Of a stretch of DNA of 64,000 nucleotides, positions 43,041-52,111 are shown piece by piece. This DNA comes from JAYYZW01 sp965217605 (GTDB lineage Bacteria > Pseudomonadota > Gammaproteobacteria > Ga0077536): positions 310,001-374,000 of the forward strand of contig CBDCJB010000013.1 of NCBI GenBank assembly GCA_965217605.1. The letters are read 5' to 3'. The notes under the pieces are model-generated. The model was not told the origin of the DNA. It searched no databases and saw only the letters and a program-made list of their open reading frames with translations. The translations under genes were made by a program, and so were the position numbers. Numbering within the stretch: position 1 is the first letter of the stretch; each line of letters opens with the position of its first letter.

Positions 43041-43895
43041 ATGGCCGCTACCGTCATCGATTTCCGTGTGCGCCTGCCCGTCGATCTCAGACCACCACTA
43101 GAAACGCCGCCCGCCGTTGCAGAGCAATACGATGCCGTGCTCGGGACTTCGACGTCGTTCCAACGGACGTTCGCCGATCTGCAATCTGATATGGCGGGAA
43201 ACGGCGTCGATCATGCGGTCGTCCACGCGGAATTCGAATTCGGCGATCCGGCCGACGCTCTGAACGATGCGGTCGCGCAGTTGCTTCGAGACGATCCGGA
43301 GCACTTCAGCGGCATGGGTACGATCTCGGTGGAGCCCTTCGACATCATGCGGGCGCTACGGCAGATGGCGTCCTGCAAAGCGGCCGGCATGATCGGGATC
43401 TCCACTCAACCGTCGTTCTTTCACATGGCGATCAACGATCGGCGTTTCTATCCCATCTACGCCAAGGCGGTGGAACTCGATCTGATCGTGTGTCTGCACA
43501 CCGGCGTCAATTACGGTGTCACGCACCCCATTCGTAACGATCATCCGCTGATGCTCGACGACGTCGCCTGTGATTTTCCAGAACTCACCCTGGTCGCGTG
43601 CCACGCGGGCTGGCCGTGGACGGCCGAGATGGTGGCGGTGGCGCGCAAACATCCCCGCGTGTACCTCGAATTCGGCGGCCTCGCACCTAAATATGTCGGC
43701 GCGGCGGGCACGGGCTGGGAGGTGATGTATCGATTCATGAACAGCGTGCTGGGTGCACAGATCCTGTTCGGCACCGACTGGCCGGTGATGGACCACAGCC
43801 GCACGCTGTCGGAGTGGCGTGCGCTCGGTTTGAAACCGCAGGTGCTCGATAAACTGCTCGGCGCCAACGCGGCCCGACTTCTCAACCGGAGCTGA
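43041..43895 (+). CDS. Amidohydrolase-family (ACMSD/gamma-resorcylate-decarboxylase-like) protein
   Basis: 284 residues from the ATG at 43041, GAGGA nine bases upstream. It is a TIM barrel of the amidohydrolase-2 type: VDHAVVHAEFEFGDPADALN, GMGTISVEPFDIMRALRQM, a metal-site His in LIVCLHTGVNYGVTHP, LTLVACHAGWPWTAEM, and the last motif ILFGTDWPVMDHSRTLSEW. The N-terminal HxH pair is replaced (VIDFRVRLPVD, where Phe-Arg stands for His-x-His), so the metal site is incomplete; it may still be a decarboxylase-like enzyme. It precedes the DMT transporter by 11 bases. Confidence 0.83.
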   Translation: MAATVIDFRVRLPVDLRPPLETPPAVAEQYDAVLGTSTSFQRTFADLQSDMAGNGVDHAVVHAEFEFGDPADALNDAVAQLLRDDPEHFSGMGTISVEPFDIMRALRQMASCKAAGMIGISTQPSFFHMAINDRRFYPIYAKAVELDLIVCLHTGVNYGVTHPIRNDHPLMLDDVACDFPELTLVACHAGWPWTAEMVAVARKHPRVYLEFGGLAPKYVGAAGTGWEVMYRFMNSVLGAQILFGTDWPVMDHSRTLSEWRALGLKPQVLDKLLGANAARLLNRS

Positions 43896-43906
43896 CGACG
43901 CATTCG

Positions 43907-44806
43907 ATGACGGAAGCGCGTAGCCTCCCGCTGGATCGCGAACGGCAAGCCTTAACGTGCGCTTTATGTGCGGTATTGCTGTGGTCGACCGTCGCCACGG
44001 GTTTCAAGTTGGGATTCGTGCATCTGGCGGAAACACAACTGCTGTTCCTCGGTACGCTGATCTCCTGGACGCTGTTCGGCATCGTTGCCGTGACACGCAA
44101 TACCTACACCGTGTTGCCAGAAGAATTTCCCACCATCGCCGTGCTCGGCGTGATCAACCCCTTTGCTTATTATCTCGTGCTGTTCGGATCCTATGCCCGG
44201 CTGCCGGCGCAGATCGCGCAGCCGGTGAATATCACTTGGGCCATCGTGTTCGCACTGCTCGCGGTGCCGATCTTGAAGCAGCGGCTCACCCGCCGGGCCA
44301 TGGCCGGTATCGTCGTGAGTTACCTGGGCGTCATGGTCGTGTTGTCTCAAAACCCGATGGACGCGGACACGCCGCTGAACGTGCTGGGAATAGGCCTCGC
44401 GCTCTCGAGCACGGTGTTTTGGGCGCTCTATTGGCTGTTCAACACGCGCTGCCGATCCGATCCCCTGGCTATCATGTTCCAAAGCTTCACGGTCGGCCTG
44501 GTGCTGGTGGCCGCGGCTTGCTGGCTTGGCCCAGGGTGGCCTGAACTGACTGCAACGACGCTTTTCTATGGGGCTTGGGTTGGATTGATCGAAATGGGCG
44601 TGACCTATTTGTTATGGCAACGGGCGCTCAAACTCACCACCAACGTCGGACGCCTCGGTCAACTGGTTTTCCTATCACCGTTTCTATCGTTGATCTTGAT
44701 CGGCACCGTGCTCAATGAACCCATACGCGCGACGTCCGTTGGCGGGCTCGTGATCATCGTCAGCGGCATCGTCATCACGGGCAAACCCAAAGCAGTGGAA
44801 GCGTAA
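43907..44806 (+). CDS. EamA/DMT-family transporter
   Basis: 299 residues, ten predicted spans in two halves. LCAVLLWSTVATGFKLGFVH opens the first, and AVPILKQRLTRRAMAGIVVS and LIGTVLNEPIRATSVGGLVI are the two half-repeat signatures. It probably exports or imports a small metabolite handled by the preceding amidohydrolase, from which it is 11 bases away. It is distinct from the DMT protein at 16717. Converges with the SDR gene with two bases between stops. Confidence 0.86.
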   Translation: MTEARSLPLDRERQALTCALCAVLLWSTVATGFKLGFVHLAETQLLFLGTLISWTLFGIVAVTRNTYTVLPEEFPTIAVLGVINPFAYYLVLFGSYARLPAQIAQPVNITWAIVFALLAVPILKQRLTRRAMAGIVVSYLGVMVVLSQNPMDADTPLNVLGIGLALSSTVFWALYWLFNTRCRSDPLAIMFQSFTVGLVLVAAACWLGPGWPELTATTLFYGAWVGLIEMGVTYLLWQRALKLTTNVGRLGQLVFLSPFLSLILIGTVLNEPIRATSVGGLVIIVSGIVITGKPKAVEA

Positions 44807-44808
44807 CG

Positions 44809-45603
44809 CTATCCGATCAATGCCGATTGACCGCCGTCCACGGGTAGACAGACACCCGTAATGAACTTCGCTTCGTCGGAAGCCAGAAACAAAGCGGCAT
44901 TCGCAACATCCCATGCAGTACCCATTTGTTGCCCCAGCGGCACGCTCGCATTGCGCCGTTCGATCAGAGCGGCGCGGTCGTGACCTGCGGCGACGTAACC
45001 TTCGATCGCCATCGGCGTATCCATCAAGCCCGGCATGATCACGTTTGCGCGAATACCGAACTGGGCGCCACCCGTGGCGAGCGTATGGGTGTACGCGTTG
45101 AGGGCGGCTTTCGAAGCCTTGTAACTCACCAGGCCCATTTCACAGATAGCGGCGATCGAGGAAATATTAATGATCGAACCGCTGCGCTGCTCGCGCATCA
45201 CAGGCAGGGCGTGTTTGCAGGTGAACATGATCGATTTCAAGTTGGTGTCGAAGATGTGGTCCCAGGTTGCTTCGGTAATTTTGGTCGGGCCGCGGTCATT
45301 CGTGCCGATACCGACGTTGTTATGCAGGATGTCGATACGGCCGTAGCGATCGACGCAGGTTTCGGTGATCGCCTCGCACTGCGACTCGATGGTGACGTCC
45401 GCTTCCAGACTGCTGCCTGCACCGCCGCGTTCTTCGACCATGCCGAGCGTTTCTTCCGCCGAGACGAGGTTGCGATCCACGAGCAACACCTGCGCGCCCT
45501 CCATCGCAAACCGAATGGAGGTGGCGCGTCCGTTTCCAATCGTTTCTCCCGGCGTTTGACCGGCGCCCACGATAACCGCGATCTTTCCGTCTAAACGTCC
45601 CAT
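44809..45603 (-). CDS. Short-chain dehydrogenase/reductase (SDR)
   Basis: 264 residues. Nucleotide-binding strand AVIVGAGQTPGETIGNGRAT has a longer loop than the usual GxxxGxG, then VLLVDRNLVSAEETLG. NNVGIG, the catalytic ISSIAAICEMGLVSYKASKA with the Tyr-x-x-x-Lys, and the C-terminal LFLASDEAKFITGVCLPVDG are all present. It is a classical cytoplasmic NAD(P)-dependent dehydrogenase with unknown substrate. Divergent from the MetX-like gene with 107 bases between. Confidence 0.9.
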   Translation of the reverse strand: MGRLDGKIAVIVGAGQTPGETIGNGRATSIRFAMEGAQVLLVDRNLVSAEETLGMVEERGGAGSSLEADVTIESQCEAITETCVDRYGRIDILHNNVGIGTNDRGPTKITEATWDHIFDTNLKSIMFTCKHALPVMREQRSGSIINISSIAAICEMGLVSYKASKAALNAYTHTLATGGAQFGIRANVIMPGLMDTPMAIEGYVAAGHDRAALIERRNASVPLGQQMGTAWDVANAALFLASDEAKFITGVCLPVDGGQSALIG

Positions 45604-45710
45604 CTCCCCAATCCCCCGTTTGACACGTACCTATAACAGCCATTTTTGTTTATTCTTCCAGCGATTGCCTAGGGCCCGTCGCTATATGGCCACCGCTGGA
45701 GGACAGAAAA

Positions 45711-46754
45711 ATGATCGATAACGAATACTACTCGGAAGAAACGCTGGGCCCGCACGAATACCTCGAACTCGGCGACTTTCCACTTATACGAGGCGAGACC
45801 CTGACCGACGCCAAACTCGCGTACCGCACCCGCGGTACCCTGAACGCGAATAAGGACAATGCCATATTGTTCCCGCACATGTGGTCGGGAACTTCGAAAT
45901 CGATGGAAATCTTCATCGGCGAAGACCGCCCGCTCGATCCGTCGAAGTACTTCATCATTCTGCCGGGCCAATTCGGCAATGGCTTCTCCTCTTCCCCGAG
46001 TAATACGCCACCACCGCACAACATGGGGGCGTTTCCAAACGTCATGATCGGTGATGACGTGGTCGCGCAGCATCGTCTGGTGACCGAGGTCTTCGGCATC
46101 GAGGAACTGCAGCTCGTCACGGGCTGGTCGATGGGCGCTGAGCAGACCTACGAATGGGCGGTGCGTTTTCCGGACATGGTCAAACGTGCGGCGCCGTTCG
46201 CGGGGACCGCAAAGACGACCCCGCACGATTACATCTTCGTGCGTGCGCACGAAAATGCGCTCAAGTCGGATCCGGCCTTCAACGGCGGCTTTTACACCGA
46301 GCCGAATGCGGTCGAGGTCGGTTTGAAACGCCACGCCGAAGTCTGGTCGGTGATGGGATTGTGCCCGGCGTTTTATAAACAAGAAGCTTGGCGCGACATC
46401 GGCTTCGCGTCTTTGGATGAATTTCTGACTGGTTTCTGGGAAGCCTATTTCCTGCCGATGGATCCGAACAACCTGATCTGCATGGCGTGGAAATGGCGGC
46501 ATGGCGACGTGAGCCTGCATACCGACGGCGATCTCGCCGCGGCGTTGGGGCGGATCAAAGCGAAGACGTTCGTCATGCCATTCGGCAACGACATGTTCTT
46601 CCCGCCGGCGGACTGCAAAGCGGAAGCCGATTTGATCCCGAACAGTGAATATCGCCTGATCGATTCGCTGTGGGCTCACTTCGCGATGTTCTGTATGAAT
46701 GAACGGGATAAACAAGCCATCGACGATAATTTGCGCGACCTGCTCGCGATCTAA
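45711..46754 (+). CDS. MetX-like alpha/beta hydrolase (homoserine-O-acetyltransferase family)
   Basis: 347 residues with an AGGACA ribosome site. The opening EYLELGDFPLIRGETLTDAK and LAYRTRGTLNANKDNAILFP are typical of the MetX family, as are PSKYFIILPGQFGNG and the nucleophile elbow VTGWSMGAEQTYEW (Ser at about residue 145). Asp is likely in MPFGNDMFFPPADC and His in SLWAHFAMF. Members acylate homoserine, serine or similar alcohols, or are plain hydrolases. The L-x-x-GGP core motif of true MetX is changed (HMWSGTSKSM), so acyl transfer to homoserine is not assured. It starts a three-gene co-directional run. Confidence 0.84.
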   Translation: MIDNEYYSEETLGPHEYLELGDFPLIRGETLTDAKLAYRTRGTLNANKDNAILFPHMWSGTSKSMEIFIGEDRPLDPSKYFIILPGQFGNGFSSSPSNTPPPHNMGAFPNVMIGDDVVAQHRLVTEVFGIEELQLVTGWSMGAEQTYEWAVRFPDMVKRAAPFAGTAKTTPHDYIFVRAHENALKSDPAFNGGFYTEPNAVEVGLKRHAEVWSVMGLCPAFYKQEAWRDIGFASLDEFLTGFWEAYFLPMDPNNLICMAWKWRHGDVSLHTDGDLAAALGRIKAKTFVMPFGNDMFFPPADCKAEADLIPNSEYRLIDSLWAHFAMFCMNERDKQAIDDNLRDLLAI

Positions 46755-46774
46755 TTCAAGAAGGAACCGACATT

Positions 46775-48139
46775 ATGGGCAACACATCCGGAACTGAATC
46801 GAGCGCATCGGCCGCGAGTGAATCGACGGTCTTTCATCAACGCGCCTGCGCCGTCATGCCCGACGGGATCGCTGGATATTCTCAGTTGCGCGCACCTCAA
46901 CCACTGTACCTTTCGCACGCTGAAGGCGCGCGTATCGTCGACGTCGACGGCACGGACTACATCGATTACATGCTCGGCGCGGGGCCGCTGGTTCTGGGAC
47001 ACCGGCATCCCGCCATCGTCGCGGCCGTACATGCGGCCGTCGACCGCGCGATCCCGAATCTCGGCGTCACTGAGGCGCAGATCGAGCTTGCCGAACGCCT
47101 GACTCACTACCTGCCCAGTATCGAGCAGCTCCGCTTCCTCCCAACCGGCACTGAAGCCGTGCAAGCCGCGATCCGGATCGCGCGCAAATACACCGGCCGC
47201 AATTTGATCGGGAAATTCGAGGGCGCCTATCACGGGCAAGCGGAAAACGTGATGGTGTCCGTCGCGGTACCCGCCGCCGCTCGCGGCGACAAAAACGCGC
47301 CCGAGCGGGTGCCCTATCACTGCCACTTGCCGCCGGAACTCCTCGATCTCACGGTCGTCCTGCCCTTCAATGACATCGAGGCCTGTATACCGCTCATCGA
47401 ACGGCATGCGGATGACCTGGCCTTGATCATCATGGAACCGATGCTCGGGTTCGCTGGCGCGATTCCGGCGGAGCCCGAATTCCTGAAAGAGCTCCGCTCG
47501 ATCACGCGTAAGCACGGGATAATCCTTTGCTTTGACGAAGTCATCACGGGATTTCGCCTGGCGATGGGTGGCGGGCAGGCCTACTACGATGTGACGCCCG
47601 ATCTGACCGTACTCGGAAAAGCCATCGGCGGCGGCATGCCAGTGGCTGCGGTCGGCGGACATCGAGACGTCATGGATGTGGTCTCGGTGTTGCACCATCC
47701 CAACGACTACGTTTTTCAATCGGGGACGTTCAGCGCCTTTCCAATGAGTGTCGCGGCCGGCATCGCGACCCTGGACACGATGGAGCGAGAGAATACCGTG
47801 GCACACACCAATGAAATTGGCGAAATGATCCGCAACGGGTTACGCGACATCGCCGCAGCCTGTGCGATCCCTGCGGACGTCACGGGCGTCGGCGCTTTGT
47901 TTCACATCCATTTCACCAGCGAGCGCGTACGCTCGGCGCGCGAGGCCGAAGACGCCGATCAAAACGCGATCCGCATCTTTCACGAACGCCTGCTGAAACA
48001 GGGCATCTACTTCTACGCCGGGCGCCTCGGGTGGCTGTCGGGCGCGCACGGCGGCGACGATATCGGTTATACCTTGAACGCAATGCGCAGCGTCATCGAA
48101 GAAATGCAAGCCGAGGGCGTGTTCGCGTACCAAGCGTAA
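46775..48139 (+). CDS. Class-III PLP aminotransferase (glutamate-1-semialdehyde aminomutase-like)
   Basis: 454 residues. PLP features: FLPTGTEAVQAAIRIARKYT near residue 125, FEGAYHGQAENVMVSV near 150, LIIMEPMLGF, ILCFDEVITGFRLAMGGGQA, and the Schiff-base lysine in TVLGKAIGGGMPVAAVGG near residue 288. The pattern is that of GSA aminomutase and class-III transaminases that shift an amino group from amines or keto acids. It is 20 bases after the MetX-like gene and 13 before the methyltransferase, so an acyl, an amino and a methyl step may belong to one small pathway. Confidence 0.88.
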   Translation: MGNTSGTESSASAASESTVFHQRACAVMPDGIAGYSQLRAPQPLYLSHAEGARIVDVDGTDYIDYMLGAGPLVLGHRHPAIVAAVHAAVDRAIPNLGVTEAQIELAERLTHYLPSIEQLRFLPTGTEAVQAAIRIARKYTGRNLIGKFEGAYHGQAENVMVSVAVPAAARGDKNAPERVPYHCHLPPELLDLTVVLPFNDIEACIPLIERHADDLALIIMEPMLGFAGAIPAEPEFLKELRSITRKHGIILCFDEVITGFRLAMGGGQAYYDVTPDLTVLGKAIGGGMPVAAVGGHRDVMDVVSVLHHPNDYVFQSGTFSAFPMSVAAGIATLDTMERENTVAHTNEIGEMIRNGLRDIAAACAIPADVTGVGALFHIHFTSERVRSAREAEDADQNAIRIFHERLLKQGIYFYAGRLGWLSGAHGGDDIGYTLNAMRSVIEEMQAEGVFAYQA

Positions 48140-48152
48140 TCAGGCTCGCGCG

Positions 48153-48800
48153 GTGAGCGCAAATTACGAGGACGATCCGCTGCCGCCGGCGTTGTTCGAG
48201 CGCGCCGATGAAACACCCGATAGCCTGTTTTATACCCAGCCGCGTTTCGTTACGCACATCGACGACGCGACGATCGCCGCGCTGACCGGCTACTATGCCG
48301 AGATCCTCTTCACCCGCGCCGACGTGCTCGACCTCATGGCTTCGTGGGTATCCCATCTACCGTCGGCGCTCGAGCTCGGCCGCGTCGCAGGTCTCGGATT
48401 GAACGAGGCCGAGCTGGCCGGCAATCCGCGCCTGAACGAGCGCCTCGTGCACGATTTGAATCGTGATCCGAAGCTCCCCTACGGAAACGCGTGTTTCGAT
48501 TTCGTATTCATTGCGGTCTCCATTCAATACCTGATCAAGCCCCTCGAGGTGTTCACGGAGATCGCCCGCATCCTGCGCCCGGGCGGTCAGATCGTCGTGA
48601 GCATGTCGCACCGGTGCTTTCCAACCAAAGCCATCCGCGCCTTTCACGTGATGGGCGCGAACGAGCGCGTACAGTTGGTGACTCAATATATGCTGCGCGC
48701 GAAAGGGTTTTCAGCGCCGGCCTTTATCGACCGCTCGCCACACGGCGCCGATCCCCTGTGGCTGGTTTGCGCTGAGCGCGTTAGGGTCGGACCACGGTAA
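48153..48800 (+). CDS. Class-I SAM-dependent methyltransferase-like protein, 3' end supplied by a MITE-like repeat
   Basis: 215 residues beginning at a GTG. It belongs to the methyltransferase-11-like group in which motif I is VLDLMASWVSHLP instead of LDxGxGxG; the rest is regular (NERLVHDLNRDPKLPYGNAC, FDFVFIAVSIQYLIKPLEVF, ARILRPGGQIVVSMSHRCFP). The last seven codons (VRVGPR and the stop) lie inside the left terminal repeat of the element at 48781-49022, so the native C-terminus may have been replaced by the insertion. Function unknown; third gene of the MetX-aminotransferase run. Confidence 0.82.
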   Translation: MSANYEDDPLPPALFERADETPDSLFYTQPRFVTHIDDATIAALTGYYAEILFTRADVLDLMASWVSHLPSALELGRVAGLGLNEAELAGNPRLNERLVHDLNRDPKLPYGNACFDFVFIAVSIQYLIKPLEVFTEIARILRPGGQIVVSMSHRCFPTKAIRAFHVMGANERVQLVTQYMLRAKGFSAPAFIDRSPHGADPLWLVCAERVRVGPR

Positions 48801-49022
48801 ACACGTGTTCTCATTGACAAAATTGGTCGATTTGCATCCTGACAAACGCTTAAATCACGCATTTTGGTAGCAATCGCACTGAGTAAGCACGGTTGGTGTT
48901 ATGAAGCTCTCTGTACGTTAGAGACTTCTTTTCCATCGAAATCGTCAATTTCAGGTCCGAATTGATTCCGCCACGAACTTAATCACGTGCATATTTAGTC
49001 GTTTACCGAGGTCCGACCCTAA
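48781..49022. mobile_element. MITE-like element, 242 bp with 22-bp terminal inverted repeats
   Basis: The left end 48781-48802 begins TTAGGGTCGGACC and the right end 49001-49022 is its inverted copy with one mismatch in 22 positions. The 198 bases between carry no gene and are AT-rich. TA dinucleotides flank GGGTCGGACC at both ends, as in Tc1/IS630-type insertions. It overlaps the methyltransferase stop codon. This accounts for most of the otherwise empty stretch to 49194; the remainder holds the next gene's promoter and leader. Confidence 0.6.
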
Positions 49023-49148
49023 AGTCCAATATACGATAAGCGAACTAATCACGTCGCCAATCACTGGTTTTTACGCTGACCGTAAAAGTCGCTAGATTGT
49101 GCGATGCCAAGCGGTTACAGATGTCCGGCCCCTGAAGAAAAAACGGTT

Positions 49149-49166
49149 GCGGGGTAACGACCCCGC
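49149..49166. promoter_or_regulatory. Leader hairpin upstream of the second VPLPA-CTERM gene
   Basis: Six-base GC arms (GCGGGG and CCCCGC) with a six-base loop, 28 bases before the start codon at 49195. No T-run follows. It may stabilise the leader or be an incidental structure. Confidence 0.3.
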
Positions 49167-49194
49167 TGAACAAACCCTATGACGGAGGATCACC

Positions 49195-49821
49195 ATGCGA
49201 TTCCTATTCAAAATTCAAGTACTCCTCGCCCTGCTGTTTGGCCTGACCGGCGCTGGACATGCGGCGACGATCTATGACGAAAGTATCAGTGGCGATTTAT
49301 CCGGCGCTTTCGGAGCACCGACAGTGCTCAATTTCACGGGGGGCAGTAATATCGTAATCGGGTCCGTCTTCGCCGCTGCCGATGTACGCGACTATCTGAC
49401 CTTCACGCTCGGCCCGGGACAGTCCCTGACCGCTCTGATGCTAGTGGTCTATGACGATCCGACCACCCTGCCCCCGCCGCCGAGCAACGCTAACGACGGG
49501 AACACCGGTTACCATGCGCTTTACGCCGGGATACCCACCGGCGTCCCCGGCGGCGGGGATAACCCGCTCGGCGGCAACCATGTTAATCCGCCCGTGGGCG
49601 TGGACCTTTTGCCGGGGCTCGCTTCGGGGGGTATCTCGCCCGGAGCACCCGGTTTCGTCTCACCCTTGGGGCCCGGCATGTACACCTACGTGATCCAGCA
49701 GACCGGTCCGCCGGTCACGGATTACACGCTCGATTTCGTTGTCATACCGGTTCCCGCCGCACTGCCGCTGTTTGCAGCAGCGATCGCCGGACTGGGGTTC
49801 GTGACGCGCCGTCGAACGTAG
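49195..49821 (+). CDS. VPLPA-CTERM sorting-domain exported protein
   Basis: 208 residues. A GGAGGA ribosome site precedes the ATG, and a signal peptide follows (LLALLFGLTGAGHAA). The mature part is rich in Gly, Pro, Ser and Thr without a recognisable domain. The C-terminus has the sorting signal VIPVPAALPLFAAAIAGLGF then VTRRRT, as in the protein at 9282. Both are presumably anchored or released by an exosortase encoded outside the window. The mature regions of the two do not resemble each other beyond the signal. Confidence 0.78.
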   Translation: MRFLFKIQVLLALLFGLTGAGHAATIYDESISGDLSGAFGAPTVLNFTGGSNIVIGSVFAAADVRDYLTFTLGPGQSLTALMLVVYDDPTTLPPPPSNANDGNTGYHALYAGIPTGVPGGGDNPLGGNHVNPPVGVDLLPGLASGGISPGAPGFVSPLGPGMYTYVIQQTGPPVTDYTLDFVVIPVPAALPLFAAAIAGLGFVTRRRT

Positions 49822-49830
49822 GATCGGGCG

Positions 49831-50495
49831 TCAGACCGGGATTTCGCGGAGCCCTTTATCGAAGTCCGCCAGCGGTTCGAGACCGTCGGCCTTAACGAGA
49901 AACGTCTCTTCGTACAGCATCGCGCCATACGGCGTGTCGTTATACCACTCCGGACAGATCACCATGTCCTCTTGCAGACGCAGTTCAGGCGCACACCAAC
50001 TGGAAAACACGGGTGCCTCGACGATCTCGTAACCGACGCCGTGACCCACGAAAATTTCCGGGTCCAAAGCATTACGCGCACCGAAACGCTTGAGCATGTC
50101 GAGCGTGTCTTGCGCGATCTCGAGCCCGGTGCGTCCGGGGATCCATAATTTGAGTCCTTCGCGATAGACCTCATCCATGGCCTCAAAGACTTCGACGTGC
50201 TCCGCGGTCGGCGGACCGACCACGAACACCTCGTCGATGTCTGAACAGTAACCCTGGTAACAGGCGCCGCCGTCCATCCATAGAAAATCGCCCTGTTGGA
50301 GTTTGCGATCCTGCCAGGGGGCGCGAAAAAACTGGTATCCGGGATGGCTCCACGCGATGGTCACCGTGGGCTCCATGGACCCGGCCTCGTTTTGGCAGCG
50401 CACGAGTTCAGACAGGACGTCGGTTTCGCTCATGCCCCCGTGGACACGCTCGCGCAAGAGCTGGAATGCCTCGACTTGGATGCGCGCCGCGTCGC
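49831..50495 (-). pseudogene. 3' part of an M24 metallopeptidase gene split by the insertion sequence
   Basis: It reads ...IQVEAFQLLRERVHGGMSET from the insertion point and continues through a full metal site: LWMDGGACYQGYCSDIDEVF (two Asp), VGHGVGYEIVEAP (His), ICPEWYN (Glu) and LYEETFLVKADG (Glu). So the catalytic half of an M24 aminopeptidase/prolidase-type enzyme is intact but has lost its own start. A GTG or TTG-initiated fragment of about 209 residues could in principle be made. Together with 52112-52628 and one CTAG copy it gives a 393-residue protein. Confidence 0.9.
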
Positions 50496-50499
50496 CTAG

Positions 50500-52111
50500 C
50501 CCGGATATTTCATAAAAAAAGAGGGCAAGCCCTTTCTAATCCGTTATAATTCAGTTAGTTAGGCTGAAAACGGAAAGGACTCGCCCGTGACAGAATGTAC
50601 CCAGACTGCGCTGCAATTTCCAGGCTTTTCTCGCCGCAAGATCGACGTCTCATTCAACGCCGGTGACATCACTTCCAACGGTGGGGTGCAGTTGCTGCGC
50701 TGGGCCGATGAACGGACCGGGTTGATCAAGGCCGCGGCACGGGCCATTGGGGATTCGCGCCAGAGAAAGAGCTGCACCCACGCTCTGGAGTCGCTGGTCC
50801 GACAGCGGGTCTATGGCCTTTCCCTGGGCTATGAGGACCTCAACGACCACGAGGCATTGCGCGCGGACTTGGCTCTGCAGACGGCGCTTTCCCGGGATGC
50901 GTCGCTGGCGAGCCCGTCGACGTTGTGCCGACTGGAGAACCGCGCGAACCGGAACACCGCGGTGGCCCTGCACAAGGGACTCATTGATAACTTTATCGCC
51001 GCTTACAAACAAGCGCCCCGACGACTGATACGCGATGTGGATGCCACCGACGATCGGGTGCAGGGTGATCAAGCGGGCCGCTTCTTCCACGGCGACTACG
51101 ACCACGACTGCTGTCTGCCCTTGTACGTGTTCTGTGGCGATCAACGGTTGGTCAGTTATCTGCGTTCGAGCAAGATCGACGGCGCAAAACACAGTGGGGC
51201 GATCTTGGCGCTGTTGATCAAACGGTTGCGCCAGGCGTGGCCGAAGGTCGAGATCCTGGTGCGCGCCGATGCCGGCTTTTGCCGCTGGCGGATGCTGCGC
51301 TGGTTCGATCGCCACGGCGTGGATTACGTCATGGGTATCGCGAAAAACCCGCGTTTGCACGATCAATCGTTAGCGTTGCGCACGTTGGCTCAGTGGCGGT
51401 ATTGGATGATGGGTGAGAAGCAGCGCCTGTTCAGCGAGGTCCGTTACGCCGCACCGACTTGGGATACCCCGCGACGGGTGATCGTCAAGGCCGAGCACAG
51501 CGCCCGCGGCAGCAATCCCCGCTTCGTGGTGACCCACCTCACCGGCAAGGCCCAACGCATCTACGACCGCCTCTACTGCGCCCGCGGCGAGATGGAGAAC
51601 CGGATCAAGGAGCAGCAGTTGGGCCTGTTTGCCGATCGCACCAGTTGCCACACCTGGTGGGCCAATCAGTTCCGGCTGTTGCTCTCAAGCTTGGCTTACA
51701 CGCTGTTGGAGACGATCCGCCGGGTGGCACTACACGCAACGGCACGGGCTCGCGCGCAAGGCGGCACGCTGCGCCTGAAACTATTACGCATCGGCGCCAT
51801 CGTCTTGCGCAATACCAGGCGCATCCGACTGTTGCTCTCCAGTGCTTACCCCCATCGAGAACTGTTCTGCCTGGTGGCCGCTCGCCTCAAGCCGGGATAG
51901 TCGTCCCAACGCCAGTCGCCTCGTGTGCGATTCCTTGTGAGTCGGGGTGTCGCTCGCCTCCGAAACGACTCGTGCATCGCAATCGGCGATAAATCCACCG
52001 GTGGCGCGCCGAAACGTCGCGCTCAAGCGCCGCTTCGTGCCACCACCAACGAATTCCGACCCATGATCGACCAACTCCACGCACAATCTCACTGCTCATG
52101 CAATATCCGGG
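50500..52111 (+). mobile_element. IS1380-family insertion sequence, 1612 bp, with CTAG target duplication
   Basis: The ends are inverted: CCCGGATATTTCAT at the left and the complement of CCCGGATATTGCAT at the right (13 of 14 positions). A CTAG direct repeat lies at 50496-50499 and 52112-52115. Removing the element and one CTAG restores the M24 reading frame exactly, reading EQHCLGDAARIQVEAF across the junction. It contains one transposase gene and about 210 bases without a gene at its right end. Confidence 0.93.
50587..51900 (+). CDS. IS1380-family transposase
   Basis: 437 residues from a GTG with a GGAAAGGA site upstream. The opening FSRRKIDVSFNAGDITSNGG is typical of the family. The DDE residues can be placed: Asp in IRDVDATDDRVQ, Asp in LVRADAGFCRWRML, and Glu in ARGEMENRIKEQQLGL. 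The C-terminal FRLLLSSLAYTLLETIRRVA is also standard. The frame is intact from end to end, so the element may still move. Codon use and GC content are similar to its neighbours. Confidence 0.95.
   Translation: MTECTQTALQFPGFSRRKIDVSFNAGDITSNGGVQLLRWADERTGLIKAAARAIGDSRQRKSCTHALESLVRQRVYGLSLGYEDLNDHEALRADLALQTALSRDASLASPSTLCRLENRANRNTAVALHKGLIDNFIAAYKQAPRRLIRDVDATDDRVQGDQAGRFFHGDYDHDCCLPLYVFCGDQRLVSYLRSSKIDGAKHSGAILALLIKRLRQAWPKVEILVRADAGFCRWRMLRWFDRHGVDYVMGIAKNPRLHDQSLALRTLAQWRYWMMGEKQRLFSEVRYAAPTWDTPRRVIVKAEHSARGSNPRFVVTHLTGKAQRIYDRLYCARGEMENRIKEQQLGLFADRTSCHTWWANQFRLLLSSLAYTLLETIRRVALHATARARAQGGTLRLKLLRIGAIVLRNTRRIRLLLSSAYPHRELFCLVAARLKPG

Noticed and set aside
45669..46715. A 348-codon minus-strand frame opposite the MetX-like gene
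   Set aside because: Arg/His/Asp-rich with no domain; the plus-strand gene shows the family motifs.
46751..47806. A 351-codon minus-strand frame opposite the aminotransferase gene
   Set aside because: No recognisable motif; the plus strand has the PLP lysine and the full family pattern.
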